NCBI RefSeq assembly: GCF_035222485.1
Contig: NW_026946671.1
Span: 1,984,001 to 2,048,000 of the forward strand
Reading direction: 5' to 3'
DNA: 64,000 bases
From: Podospora pseudoanserina
Taxonomy: Eukaryota; Ascomycota; Sordariomycetes; Sordariales; Podosporaceae
Positions within the stretch are counted from its first letter, which is position 1. The number at the start of each line of letters is the position of its first letter. Positions 1 through 9,942 of this stretch are shown here, in pieces. The translations under genes and the position numbers were made by a program. The notes below the pieces were generated by a model that had not been told where the DNA came from, searched no databases, and was given only the letters and a program-made list of their open reading frames with translations.

Positions 1-645
1 GCTGTCGCTGTCACCAAAAATGTGGTTCATATAATCGTCCTCGTGGTTCAGGTTTGGCTCGGCGGCGAGGTTGATGCCAAGAACGTGACGCAACTGGTGA
101 AGGTGGTGCAGATGGTGATGCAAGTGGTGGTGTAGCTGATGCTGGAACTCTGCTTCCTCTTGTTCGGCGTGGTCGTGGTGGTGATGGTGATGGTTGTGGT
201 GGTCGTGGTGATCGTGGTGGTCGTGGTGGTCGTCGTCGTTGTCGTAGAAGTCGAGGTCCGCGTCCAAATCAGAGTCAGAGTCGGATTCGTGGTTGTTGTC
301 GTGGTGGTTGTCAGAAGAGTAGAACCCCAAGTCGGGAGAGCTTCTGTCCATAACGGCTTCAGCGCACCTTGGCAGGTCAACCAAACAATGACATTCCACG
401 CGCCCCACTCGGTCCTCAATCCTGACGCTGTAGTGTACACTCGGGCTGCCAGAAAAGGGCTCGAGCTGTTTCTGGAATTTGGTGTATGCGTAAGGGAAAA
501 TGTCGCCACAAGGCGCGCTGGTGGCTGTTTCTGGTGCGAGCGATGATGAGAGAAAGAGACCTCGGGCACTACGAGGGCCACAAACGCCGCTGCAAAGGCA
601 AGCAAACAGCGCCAATAGCAACACAATTTGCCCCACTTTTGCCTG
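1..645 (-). CDS. Partial His/Asp-rich secreted or membrane protein (cut by window edge)
   Basis: The frame runs leftwards off the window. After an acceptor-like tttgcag at about 646-652, it reads a hydrophobic stretch (GQIVLLLALFACLCSGVC, probably a signal peptide), then an ordinary globular stretch containing PCGDIFPYAYTKFQKQLEPF and HYSVRIEDRVGRVECHCLVD. It then becomes very rich in Asp, Ser and His, with many HHDHHDHH-type runs, and ends at the edge near YMNHIFGDSD. No ATG is in frame between an upstream stop near 686 and this segment, so the true start probably lies in an upstream exon that I could not place. The long Thr-run and Val-run frames over the same bases are shadows of the His/Asp run. 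The His/Asp tract could bind divalent metals, but that is inference; I do not recognise the family. Confidence 0.5.
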
Positions 646-1041
646 CTGCAAAGAGAAATGCCCTCAACCTTCTTTTTTTCTTTTCAGGTATATCTACTGT
701 CTTTTAACACCTTCAACTGTGTTTAACTGTGTTTAAAAAGTCTACCAAGTGTCATTTGTGTTAGTTTCACGGTGCCAGTTACGGAGTATCTTCCAGGTTG
801 TCCACAACCAGCATGCCTGCCAAGTATCAGTGCCTAAAGTGAATATTATCAGCAGCACACATCAACAGACACGGTCACTTTCAATGCAACAGGCAGCTAC
901 TGTGCAGAGAGTAAAAAAATAAAATAAAAAAGAGAAAAGAATCCCATTGCTGGTTTTTCAGGCGCCACCGAAAAGCAAAACTAAACAAATATCTGCACTA
1001 TACTACAAGCTCACAGATTCTCCAATGTTCACCCTTCTCCT
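646..1041. other. Intergenic, 5' side of the left-edge gene and 3' side of PRP19
   Basis: It holds an A-rich stretch near 910-940 (3' end of PRP19 transcripts) and the presumed leader or first exon of the left-edge gene. I see no other coding sequence. Confidence 0.5.
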
Positions 1042-2714
1042 CTATGCACTCTCCTTGAGCACCGAGACCACACCCTCCTTGTTGACCGTCACCAGAGACT
1101 TCGCATCTATTCCCCAGCGGATAGCCGTGCCTGGTACGCTCGTCCTGAGTGGTTCGGACCACGCCTTAGCCTTCTTCAGATACATTTGCACCGTGACGCC
1201 AGTGGACCCAACTGTCGCGAGGTACTGCCCAGTGCGGTCCCACGCAAGAGACTGCGCATCGCCCGTCTGGAGCTCCTTGGCCTTGGCCGCATCACCCTCT
1301 TTCCGCAGGTCGAAAATGGTAACCGTCTGCTGGCCCTTGCCCGTTGCCGCAAACCAGTACCCATTCTCGGAGAACACCAGCGCCTGGACAGGAGCCCCAA
1401 GGTGAAAGTTGACAACCTTGACGCCATCCTTGGTGTGGAAGACATTAATATCTCCCGCCTGTGTGCCAGCAGCAAGAAAGTGGCCGTCGGGGTGGAAGGC
1501 ACAGGATGTCAGAGCTGGTGAATTGGTCAGTAACTTTTGTTTTGGTATATAGCGAATGGGGGGGAAACATACCAGCATCCGTGTAGCCTCGAGACACCTG
1601 TTGCAGTGTCTCAAGATCGTAAAAGACAAAGCTCTTGTCAACGCCAACCGAGGCCAGGATACGGCCACCGGGGTGGACAGTGAGACCAGTGACTGCACCG
1701 GCGTGTACGTGGAATGAAGCAACCTCGCTGCCGCTGTCCAACACCTTGACCGAGCCCTTGGAGGTACCCAGGATAACCTTGCTTCCCGTCCACACCGTAC
1801 ATGTCACTGGCTCACCGATATCCAGCGAGCGCTCCACTGTGTTGCCCTGAATGGAATAGATATCGGCCTTGCCATCCAACCCGCCAATGACAGCATACTC
1901 AGATTCGACATCGAGGGAGGAGGCTTGCGAGACGGAGAGATCGGTGTGCCCAGTTTGCTGGAAGGCTGAGACTTCGTCTGGGGTGGCCCAGTTCTCTGGG
2001 GCGGGTCGCTTCTCGCGCCGGCGTTGTGTTAACCTGCAAAAGAATAGTCAGCACCATGTCATCGCTACTCCTTTCGCCCAGTACTTGGTGTCCACGTACT
2101 GTTGTTGCACCTCATTGACATGTTCCACCAGCCCTTCTGGGAGACCCTCGTTGTCCACCGCCATAGCATCGCTATTGGAAGTACCGCCAGCCGAGGGCGC
2201 AACGGTGATCTTGGAAAGAGCATCCCGGGCCTCATCCCGCTCCTTGGTCAGCCGCGCAATCACGCGCACGGCGGCATCGTGTTGGTACAGGGCCGTCGCA
2301 AGCTCTTCTCTTGTTCTAGACAGCTGCTCCCTTGTATTGTATGCTTCCAATACCAACGCGTCCCACTCATCCTGAAAGGCCTTCAACAGCGACGGCAGAG
2401 AGGTGAAATTTGGAGGACGAGGTCGGACGACGCGGCTGGTCTTGACATCGAGGAGGTCTTCGGGGTCGAGCTCTTCTTCGGTGCCTGGTTCTTTTCCGTT
2501 TTCTTGAATGTACTTGAGAATTAGGCGCTTCTCAAAGACAGTGCCTGGTCATCGGAGGGTTGGTTAGCTTGCGACCTCTCGAGCTGCGACTGCGGCAGAC
2601 TGACCTGTCTTTCTCGAAACAACAGGCTCCTCGGGAACCTCGCCAGACACTGCGTCAGATTAGCGAATGATCGATCCCAGAGTTTTCCGGTATCGACTTA
2701 CGTGCGCAAAGCAT
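1042..2714 (-). CDS. prp19: Pre-mRNA-processing factor 19, U-box E3 ubiquitin ligase
   Basis: Prp19 is the scaffold and E3 ligase of the NineTeen complex, which activates the spliceosome in the nucleus. Five exons fit: 2702-2714, 2605-2649, 2085-2544, 1573-2033 and 1042-1514, giving 483 codons in one frame. The N-terminus reads MLCALSGEVPEEPVVSRKTG, the start of the Prp19 U-box, followed by VFEKRLILKYIQENG. Residues of about 75-150 hold the Prp19 tetramerisation coiled coil (EAYNTREQLSRTREELATAL). The C-terminal half is a WD40 propeller (VGGLDGKADIYSIQGN, ALTSCAFHPDGHFLAAGTQA). The length is close to that of fungal orthologues. The first coding exon is only 13 nt, and the start ATG is fixed by the family N-terminus. 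The intron at 2034-2084 uses donor gtactg; this choice is inferred because it restores the frame. Confidence 0.95.
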
Positions 2715-3066
2715 TTTTCGATATCTGCTGGTGTTCTCTGTAAAAATTGGATTTTTTGGCCATAGGTCAACTGCGGTCAGCCTGGGACTGTGAGGCTACC
2801 AAAAGTGAACGCGACCCGCGCGCACAGTCGCACTCGTGTGGGGCGTCTTGGCGCAATGTCATTCATAATTCAACCACTGTGGACATCTTGCATAACTTGC
2901 CTGTTGAATACATAATTATCTTATCGATAAGCCCTTCAACATCGTTATTGCTCTTTATCACAACCAAAGCATTGTTCAGCTGATTCATTTCTTGCGGCTT
3001 TGTACCTAAGTACGTACTCTCTTTCACCATCTCATTGTTTTCCCTCAGGATGGAACACACAATGAT
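2715..3066. other. Intergenic between PRP19 and the PhzF-like gene
   Basis: AT-richer sequence at the PRP19 5' end and the PhzF-like 3' end. It contains no open frame with coding character and no clear TATA box. Confidence 0.4.
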
Positions 3067-4014
3067 TCATACAGCAACACTGCCCCTCATCACCAACACC
3101 GCTGTCCCTCCCAAGTGGATTTCCTTGACCTTCCCCTCCTCAGTGACACTCGTTTCAACCACAATCTCACTTCTTCTGCCCATTTCAACACCCTGCGTAA
3201 TCTCATATCTTGCCCCCTTCTTTTCCGTCAAGGTCAGATACGCGCTCAATGTACACCCTGCGCTTCCCGTGGCCGGGTCCTCAAAGCCCAGCTCCACCAT
3301 TCTGGTTTGAACCTTTGTCTTCGACCCCTCGTCGGTATAGACATAATAGTACCTACCGACAAAGCTCTTTTCCCACTCTCCTTTGTCCAGAAAGTTGGGG
3401 ATCTTGTCAAATTGAAGGCGAGGCGAGTCTGTCACTTTGGCCAGAAGCTCCAAGGAAGGGAGGTTGACGAGAATGAAGGTCATTCCTCTGACAATGCTCA
3501 CCACTGTTCCCGAGAGCTCAGCTTGCCGGATCGGATTGTGAGGAGACAAGCCAGCTGTGATGATGTCTGATGACTCGGACTTTTCGAGGAGGCTGGAGAG
3601 AGTGGACGAGTGGACGTGCACCGCGTGGGGAATCTCAGCCTTGACGTTTTGGCTTCCTTCGACGTTGATGGGAATAGGTCCGGCCTTTGTCAACAAGGTG
3701 TTGACGTGTCCCCAGCCCAGGTGGTGAAGGACTAGGTAGGCAGTGCCAATGGTTGGGTGCCCCGCAAAAGGGAGCTCCTCTTCGATCGTGAAGATGTTGA
3801 CCTCGAGTGTGGTGGCTTCCGGTTTGACATTGGATTCGGCATGTAGAAAGACTGTTTCGGACAGGTTGAACTCGCGGGCTATGCGCTGCTTGATCTCTTG
3901 AGTCACCAACGAGCGTTGAGAAGGTGGGACGAAGACAACCGCCAGGGGGTTTCCCTCATAGCGATTTGTTGTGAAGACATCGACAGTGACAAAGTCAAGG
4001 CTGAGGGGGGCCAT
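3067..4014 (-). CDS. PhzF-family isomerase/epimerase-like protein
   Basis: A single-exon 315-residue protein of the phenazine biosynthesis PhzF fold (two diaminopimelate-epimerase-like halves). The N-terminus VDVFTTNRYEGNPLAVVF is the family start. NLSETVFL carries the glutamate that is catalytic in PhzF. FAGHPTIGTA follows, and the second half has GFEDPATGSAGCTLSAYL, the matching glycine-rich signature. The length is typical (280-320). Fungal members are widespread and mostly of unknown substrate, so phenazine synthesis should not be inferred. The ATG at 4014 directly precedes the conserved N-terminus. No neighbouring gene suggests a pathway; the tyrosinase 2 kb away is not obviously linked. 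Confidence 0.9.
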   Translation of the reverse strand: MAPLSLDFVTVDVFTTNRYEGNPLAVVFVPPSQRSLVTQEIKQRIAREFNLSETVFLHAESNVKPEATTLEVNIFTIEEELPFAGHPTIGTAYLVLHHLGWGHVNTLLTKAGPIPINVEGSQNVKAEIPHAVHVHSSTLSSLLEKSESSDIITAGLSPHNPIRQAELSGTVVSIVRGMTFILVNLPSLELLAKVTDSPRLQFDKIPNFLDKGEWEKSFVGRYYYVYTDEGSKTKVQTRMVELGFEDPATGSAGCTLSAYLTLTEKKGARYEITQGVEMGRRSEIVVETSVTEEGKVKEIHLGGTAVLVMRGSVAV

Positions 4015-4694
4015 TTTGATCTTCTGTTTTGGGATGCTACCTTGGCTGGTTTTAGATGACTCGATTCTTGGGTGTCGAGACAGGTATATATGTCATTGTC
4101 AGGTCTCGATGTGATGAAATTGAGTCACAGAAGCGGGGAAGTGGGGTGAGTAACCATGACGAACTCAAAGGGCGCAGTTGACACTCCCAGAGATGTTTTG
4201 CCATAGTTGCTGATTGGTAAGACACGATATGCTCGATGTCCCTACCAACCACATCGGCGGTTTCCGCCGCTCCCATAACCATCGCCGCTGACCACGCATC
4301 TAGAAACTTCAGTCTTGCGAGCATATCCAACTGATAGTCAAACGGCATCTCTTGGAGTTTTGGGTCTTCGCACACCAAGCGGCAGCTGGTCCTTGTTCAT
4401 ACAACTTTCAAGATCAATGTTTACAACGGTATTGTTGTCGACAAGGACACATTGAACAACAGGGTATCATGAAAACTATCCGTTTGTGCTGACAAAGGCT
4501 TGACAGAACTAAGGCATTGTTCAAATGGACTCGACAAAGAGACTGGTTTTATATAAGGAAGGTCAGGTTCACAGTCTTCCTACACATTTTCCCCCATCAT
4601 CAGCAATCTTCATCATCTATCTGCATCATCCACAACAAACAACAACCACACTGCATTACATACACTCAAGAAGCAGGCCTCTCATCTACACAAA
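4015..4694. other. Intergenic with a weak small reading frame at 4052-4378 (-)
   Basis: Holds the divergent promoters of the PhzF-like gene and the J-like gene. A minus-strand frame of 108 codons (4378-4052, N-terminus MVCEDPKLQEMPFDYQLDML) has mildly protein-like composition in its first 65 residues (AAMVMGAAETADVVGRDIEH). It matches no family I know. It could be a remnant or an exon of an undescribed small gene. Confidence 0.3.
4551..4558 (+). promoter_or_regulatory. TATA box (tatataag)
   Basis: The sequence tatataag lies 144 bases before the ATG of the J-like gene and is followed by a CA/CT-rich leader (from about 4570) typical of fungal 5' UTRs. Confidence 0.6.
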
Positions 4695-5871
4695 ATGTAT
4701 ACCGCAGGTGTTATTTATACCGTCCTCCTGATGGCTCTGCCATTGGTAGACTTTGCAATCGCCCATTCAAGTCCTTACTCAATCCTTGATGTGACCGCTT
4801 CTGCTTCTCAGGCTCAGATTGATGGTGCCTATGAGGACCTGCTACAGAGCTTGCAAGATCAAAACGAAAAGGAACTGTGGTCGGGAGAAGGCGACCAGGA
4901 GCTGCTTGCCAAAAAGATTGCCGAGATTCAGAACGCCCACCTTACACTCACTGATTCTTTGGAGAGATGCTTTTGGCACCGCGACACTGGTGTTCGAGAT
5001 TGGTATGGTCGACCCTTTCTTTGCTGGGACGAGATGGCCAAAGACAAGCTCGAGGCGTTGAGGGATGCTATTGCCCAGGACGACTTCTCGAAGCTGACCT
5101 GGCGGCCTCGCTCTTCCAGATACTCTATGCTTCCGGCCGCAAAGCCAGACCAAGAGCCGGCCCAAGTTACTGACAGCTCATCCACGCAGGAGCCTCTTGT
5201 GACTACAACAGAGACGCCCGAACACAAAACTAGCAAGGTCGATGTTGTCACGGAGCCAGCTGCCAAAATTACTCCCGAATCTATCACCACCAAGGCTGCT
5301 GACGAAGTGACCAGGGCCTGGTCAACTATCAGCGCCGTGTTAAGTTACCCTTTCACCGTTGTCATTCCTCAGCTCGGGACCTGGTTCGCCGCTGCCAAGC
5401 CCATTGTTGTCTCTTACTCCGAGATGGCTTTGGCTCAGGCCAAGACCTGGTTGGCTATCCTCTGGGCCTTTGTCTGGCTCGTCGCCACCACCGTCTGGTC
5501 CTACCTCACCACCTCCTTCAAGCTCGCTTGGAAATACCTCGGGCCTCTAGCACCCTCACCTTCATCGGAATCTATCCCCGCAGACGCCGCCCCCCAGCCT
5601 ACCATCAGATCCAATGCCGGCTTCAACGCCGACATTATCAGGTCTCTGGATGGTGAGCAGGAGACGGTCCTGACCAAACTCACCTCTCTCGCCCCCATCC
5701 CTGACAGCACTGCTACGGTCTTGTTGGCGAGCACTACTAACCCACTGCGTTACCAGTCTCAGTTTGGTTCGGCGACTGCCCGGAAGGTGAGCACTGTTAC
5801 TACCAAACCTTCTTACTAACTTTTTTGTGGCTCAGCTGTTGGATAATGGTACTTCCAAACTGGAAGAATGA
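4695..5871 (+). CDS. Membrane protein with a degenerate J-like domain
   Basis: Two exons, 4695-5786 and 5836-5871. The 49-nt intron has gtgagc, a perfect ttactaac branch site and ctcag; splicing replaces a run-on end with the terminus LLDNGTSKLEE, giving 375 residues. The N-terminus (MYTAGVIYTVLLMALPLVDF) is a signal peptide or anchor. SSPYSILDVTASASQAQIDG with NAHLTLTDSLERCFWHRDTG reads like helices I-III of a DnaJ J domain, but the HPD tripeptide that stimulates Hsp70 is absent. A Ser/Thr/Pro/Glu-rich linker follows (about 150-210). One strong membrane segment lies near residue 257 (TWLAILWAFVWLVATTVWSY). An ER-lumenal non-catalytic J-like protein is the best guess; its function is unknown. 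Confidence 0.7.
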
Positions 5872-5985
5872 CTGGGTCGGTAATCAGGTAAGTAAAATAA
5901 TTTTTCCTACTCTTTAATAGAAACATATCTCAACTCCCTTGCAAAAATTTCCCTCTCCCGTCTGTCCGTGAGTGAGAAAAAGTGA

Positions 5986-7479
5986 TCAGACATAGATATA
6001 GCACATCTCCCCTCCCAACCCACCCAGCTGATCGTTCATCTCCTCCAACCTCACCCCCGGCGCCGTCCACCCCAGGTCGATGACCGAGTCGAGCGCATTC
6101 TTCGGCTGGGTGGTCTGTCGTCTCCCGTGGTTGTGGCCACCAGGCATGGCCTGCCCGGGCACGGCGTTGATTCTGTTTTCGGGGTCGTTCATCTGCCAGA
6201 TCCACCAGATGCGGTCCAGCGCGCCGTGGTGGAAGTAGAAGAGGGGGTCGCCTGGTGAGCAGTAAAAGTCCTTCAACATATGTTAGCGCCGAAATAAAAA
6301 GGTGGCGAAGGTTAGGAGAACATACACCCCCGGGATCACCACCAATCAGGTAATGTCCCGCGTTGTGAAGACCCCATGGATTGGGGTCACCCTTGAGCTG
6401 GGGTTGGCCGAGGTACCGGTTGTAGAAGCTGTCGACGTCGTTGTGCTGGGTGATCAAGTGGTAGGTGTAGTTTGCTTTTGCGCCGGCGACGCTGAACCGG
6501 TTGACATCACGGCGGAGACAGCGGGGGTTGGAGCCGAGGCCGTCGCGCTGGGGGTTGGGGGGGATGTCCCGGACGACGGAGCCCTTGGGGCCGAGGGAGA
6601 CTACCATGCTTCGTTACTGTCAGCGGTGTATCAAAATAGGGTTAGCTAGAAGGGAAACATACTCCTTGAAGGGTCCAGTAGTCACACAGCCACCGCCTTG
6701 ATCAGCAGGAATGCGATCGTATGGACGGGGAAACGGTTGAGGGATGCCGTTGTAAGGCGCGAGTTCGCCGTTGCCGGACATGCTGGCTGGTGACCCGTCA
6801 AAGAGGAGAGAGTTCAGGGGGTCGGCGACGTAGCGGTCGTAGTTCATGTACTTTCCTCATGTCAGCAACTGGTCATCACGGCTAGGTAGTAGGACTAATG
6901 CACACCGGTTGGTATCCTGTATACCCACACTCCTCTCTCAAGGCCTTCTCGTACACGTAGATGAAGTACCGATGGGCAGCAAAGAGATTTGTTGGGCCGT
7001 GAAGCTCTCCCGCCTGCGTCATGTGTGTGGCAACAAAGTCGTCGAAGCGGCTGAGTGAGCCAGGGACCTTGTCTTTGGGTGCCCGGGGAGACTTCTTCTG
7101 GAGGCAGAGGACGGCCCGGACGTATTCTTGACGGGCTTCGACCGTCATATCGCTCCTGCAACGCTGGTTAGCTAACAGCTTGACAGGCGGTCAGGAGGCA
7201 GAAAACATACCACTCTTGTCTGACGGCGGCATTCTCGAGCGTGCAGTTTGTGGCTTTGCCCGCTTTGTGCTGCTTGTCCAGCCAGGCTTGGACCTTGGGC
7301 ATGGTCTCATCCTGGAGTTTGTCGACTACGTCGAGGGGAAAGGCAGGATTGCGCTTCCTATTGAGAGAGTGTGTTAGGCTCGACACATGAAGCGGAAGAG
7401 GTGGTGCTTACGTCTTGTATTCCCACCCCCATGCCCCCACGAGCAGTGACAACTGCACAACACCCTGAATACCTTTCAT
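5986..7479 (-). CDS. Tyrosinase (polyphenol oxidase), type-3 copper enzyme
   Basis: Tyrosinases oxidise monophenols and diphenols to quinones and feed melanin-type pigments. Six exons join in frame: 7412-7479, 7211-7357, 6906-7155, 6663-6850, 6326-6608 and 5986-6270, giving 406 residues. The copper-A region reads FVATHMTQAGELHGPTNLFA followed by AHRYF. Next come GYTGYQP and FDGSPASMSGNGE, both family landmarks. The copper-B region has HNAGHYLIGGDPGG then DFYCSPGDPLFYFHHGALDR, supplying the HxxxH and downstream HH ligands. The N-terminus MKGIQGVVQLSLLVGAWGWE looks like a weak signal peptide, consistent with the short secreted fungal tyrosinases that lack the long C-terminal cap. Substrate and pigment are unknown. 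Confidence 0.9.
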
Positions 7480-8492
7480 GTCGATGTTGCTTTGGTCAAC
7501 AATTCTGAGAGGTATGGCTCGTGGTTGTCTCAACAAGGAAACAAAAGGAAAAAAGCAGAGCAGTTCAGCTTTTATTGCCCTTATTTCATGTCCATATGTA
7601 CCTCCACCGTCTTGACCCTCTATTGCCTACCTCCCATCTCACCCTCCGAATCCCCAATATCGACCCTGCCGAGGAGAGTTGCCGGACGCCGGCGTCATCA
7701 TGTCCAATATCGGCCGGATCCTATGACTTGCGCGCCTAGTTGATTACGATGCCCTCCGATAGAGAGCCAAGAGGTTGGGATAGCAGGCCATCTATCTGCC
7801 GCCAACTAGAAGAGGAATGATTATCTGAAATTCTTCTCACATGTGCGAACGTGCATGTCTTGGGCTACTTCTCACGTCTCATCTTTTCTTGCTCGCACTC
7901 ATCCACGCCCTTAATATCTATCACACCAATGACAGTCATCTGCTGAGGATACCATCTATTTTGTGCCCAAAATCCAATGTATAAATCTCGAGAAATGTAA
8001 CTTGCTTCTGAAAACATGCTCCGTGCAGGATCTTGTAATACAATGATAGCAGGCGTGTACCTATCATCTTGAACAAAACACAATGATTGGATTACTGGGT
8101 AAATACCTGGGTGGATGGGCAAAGGTCGATCTGGACGAGTTGAAACTGGGCCTAATTGAGCCGGGTGCCAGAAAGAGGGCAAAATAAATAGAGGTGAGCT
8201 GTATAACGCGCTTATAATAAAGGAGGTACACGCCCACACACCCACCCCGCGTTTGGTGGTATCCAGATCGCGGCAGATGTCTTCTCCTGCTCGGTTCCCG
8301 AGGAGGCTCGCATCCAGCGTGCCGTCTCGGTTTTTTCGGATGACGGAGGTAGGTCGAAGGTATTGTTCTGTCTTTGCCATCGCCATAATGACAGGACAAA
8401 CATCCAACCCCAACCCTGGTGTAACGAGTCATGGCACCAAAAAAGTATTTCCCCTCACCAAGGGTGGTGAGGAAAACAGCAAAAGATTTGAG
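7480..8492. other. Intergenic, tyrosinase promoter side
   Basis: The tyrosinase 5' region lies at the left end and a featureless stretch runs up to the tRNA. Overlapping short frames on both strands (for example 7865-8413) show no coding character. Confidence 0.4.
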
Positions 8493-8580
8493 TCCCCTCG
8501 ACCGGAATCGAGCCGGTGACCTTTCGGTATCAATAAATTCCTTTACAGCCGAACGTGATAGCCAACTACACCACAAGGGG
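8493..8580 (-). tRNA. tRNA-Tyr (GTA) with a 14-nt intron
   Basis: Read on the minus strand, the acceptor CCCCTTG pairs with CGAGGGG (one G-U) and the discriminator base is A. The D arm is GTGTAGTTGGCTATCAC. The anticodon stem TTCGG/CCGAA encloses CTGTAA, then 14 extra bases, then A, so the anticodon GTA is interrupted just 3' of position 37, as in nuclear tRNA-Tyr genes. The T arm is ACCGG-CTCGATT-CCGGT. The C1-G72 pair with A73 is the known eukaryotic Tyr identity set. The mature length is 74 nt without CCA. A T-run for Pol III termination follows less cleanly on the far side. Confidence 0.93.
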
Positions 8581-9942
8581 TTTTATTGTTGCATTTTCAA
8601 GTCGGAAATAGCAATCCTAAGTTAGTAACTTTTCTTTGACATCACATGTCAGTAAACTTTGGATTTCGCGAGTCCTCAACATTTGAATGGCCATCATGGC
8701 CACAATAGTAAGAGATTTTGACAATCTTCGAAAAGCATACTGCTGATTGTCTGTTCAAAGCGTGCCACTGCATTTGCAGGTTGAAATACTCGGACAATTT
8801 TCATCATGAAAACTGAGCTGCCCTGCTGTCGATATTGACCTGTACTAGTAGGTTGGTACTCCAACGTTTTCCCCATTGTTGCCAGACGGAAAAACGTGGA
8901 CTGTAGAGTGACGTAGAGTGTTGTGTGTGCTCGGGCAAAACACAAAGCTTTGTGGCACTGCAACGTTTCAACACCACGCGGTGGTTGAGCCGTTGTTTGA
9001 AACTCTGGACTCTCCAGGCACTCAGACACTGTTGAGAAGAAGTCTCCCAAGGAAGAAGCCATCTCCAACGCAAGGAACCCTGAGGCTGCGCAGTGATGGT
9101 GGATCAGTGTGCTGCATCCAAAAAGGGGCAATGACGAAAGTTAGTTGGCTGACAGCTGCAGGCCATCTGGCAGACAGATTCCATCGGAGCCAAGGGCAAC
9201 GCTCGGGCCGTTTCTTGTGCCTGGCTCTTGGCCTAGAACTTTTTTGGTGAACAAGCTCTCGCTGGGCATGTCCACCAGGTACGTACCGATTGGGGATGGT
9301 CGCAATCTCGACTAACATTTTCTCTTGTGAACGAATGCCATCATCTCCTTTTTTTTTTTGCCAACGACCGACAGTGAGAGTAGAAGAAGAAGAGCAAGAA
9401 GAATACAAGAGATAGACATCGTCCAAGTGTGTCTCCTTGGACCATCGCTACCCAACAACCGACAGACGAGGAGCACGCAACAACAAGACCACACAAGGCC
9501 ACAGCTGCAAAGTCCCACCACACCCAGGGTCGCCCCCCGTGTCCAATCCGATCCGATTCAATTCCCCAGTTTTCACCTCCTGACGCGTAAAACGAAAGCC
9601 GACCTTTCCCTGCACACTCACTACCACTACCACATCACAACCACATCCTCAAACCGCCTCGTCAGACAAAGGGAATTCATTCTTTCCCTGCCGCTCGCTC
9701 TCTCCTGCCACGACGAACGAACTGATATTTGAAGATTACGGATATGGTGGACGACGCTTGAATTGCCTTGTTGATCCAAAGAAACCCTTTTTTAATTGTC
9801 GGTCGTCTGGGCCTGTGAGCACACCCTTGGGCGGACGGCGCATAATCGATTCCATTCGCACTTCTGTATCCTCGCATCGACCGACCTCTAAACCACTTCC
9901 GTCGCTGGCTGGCTGGCTTCCCGCCCCAGAAAATCCGTCACG
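8581..9942. other. Intergenic and long 5' leader of the GT15 gene
   Basis: From about 9350 onward the sequence becomes CT/CA-rich with stop-rich frames, as in a long 5' UTR leading to the ATG at 9943. The part before it has only short, overlapping, unconvincing frames. Confidence 0.45.

Noticed and set aside
139-546. Val-run frame on the plus strand and Thr-run frame on the minus strand
   Set aside because: Shadows of the His/Asp-rich frame, which alone has natural protein sequence upstream.
3067-7479. PhzF-like gene and tyrosinase as a pigment or secondary-metabolite cluster
   Set aside because: No backbone synthase, transporter or regulator nearby; the neighbours PRP19 and the J-like gene are unrelated.
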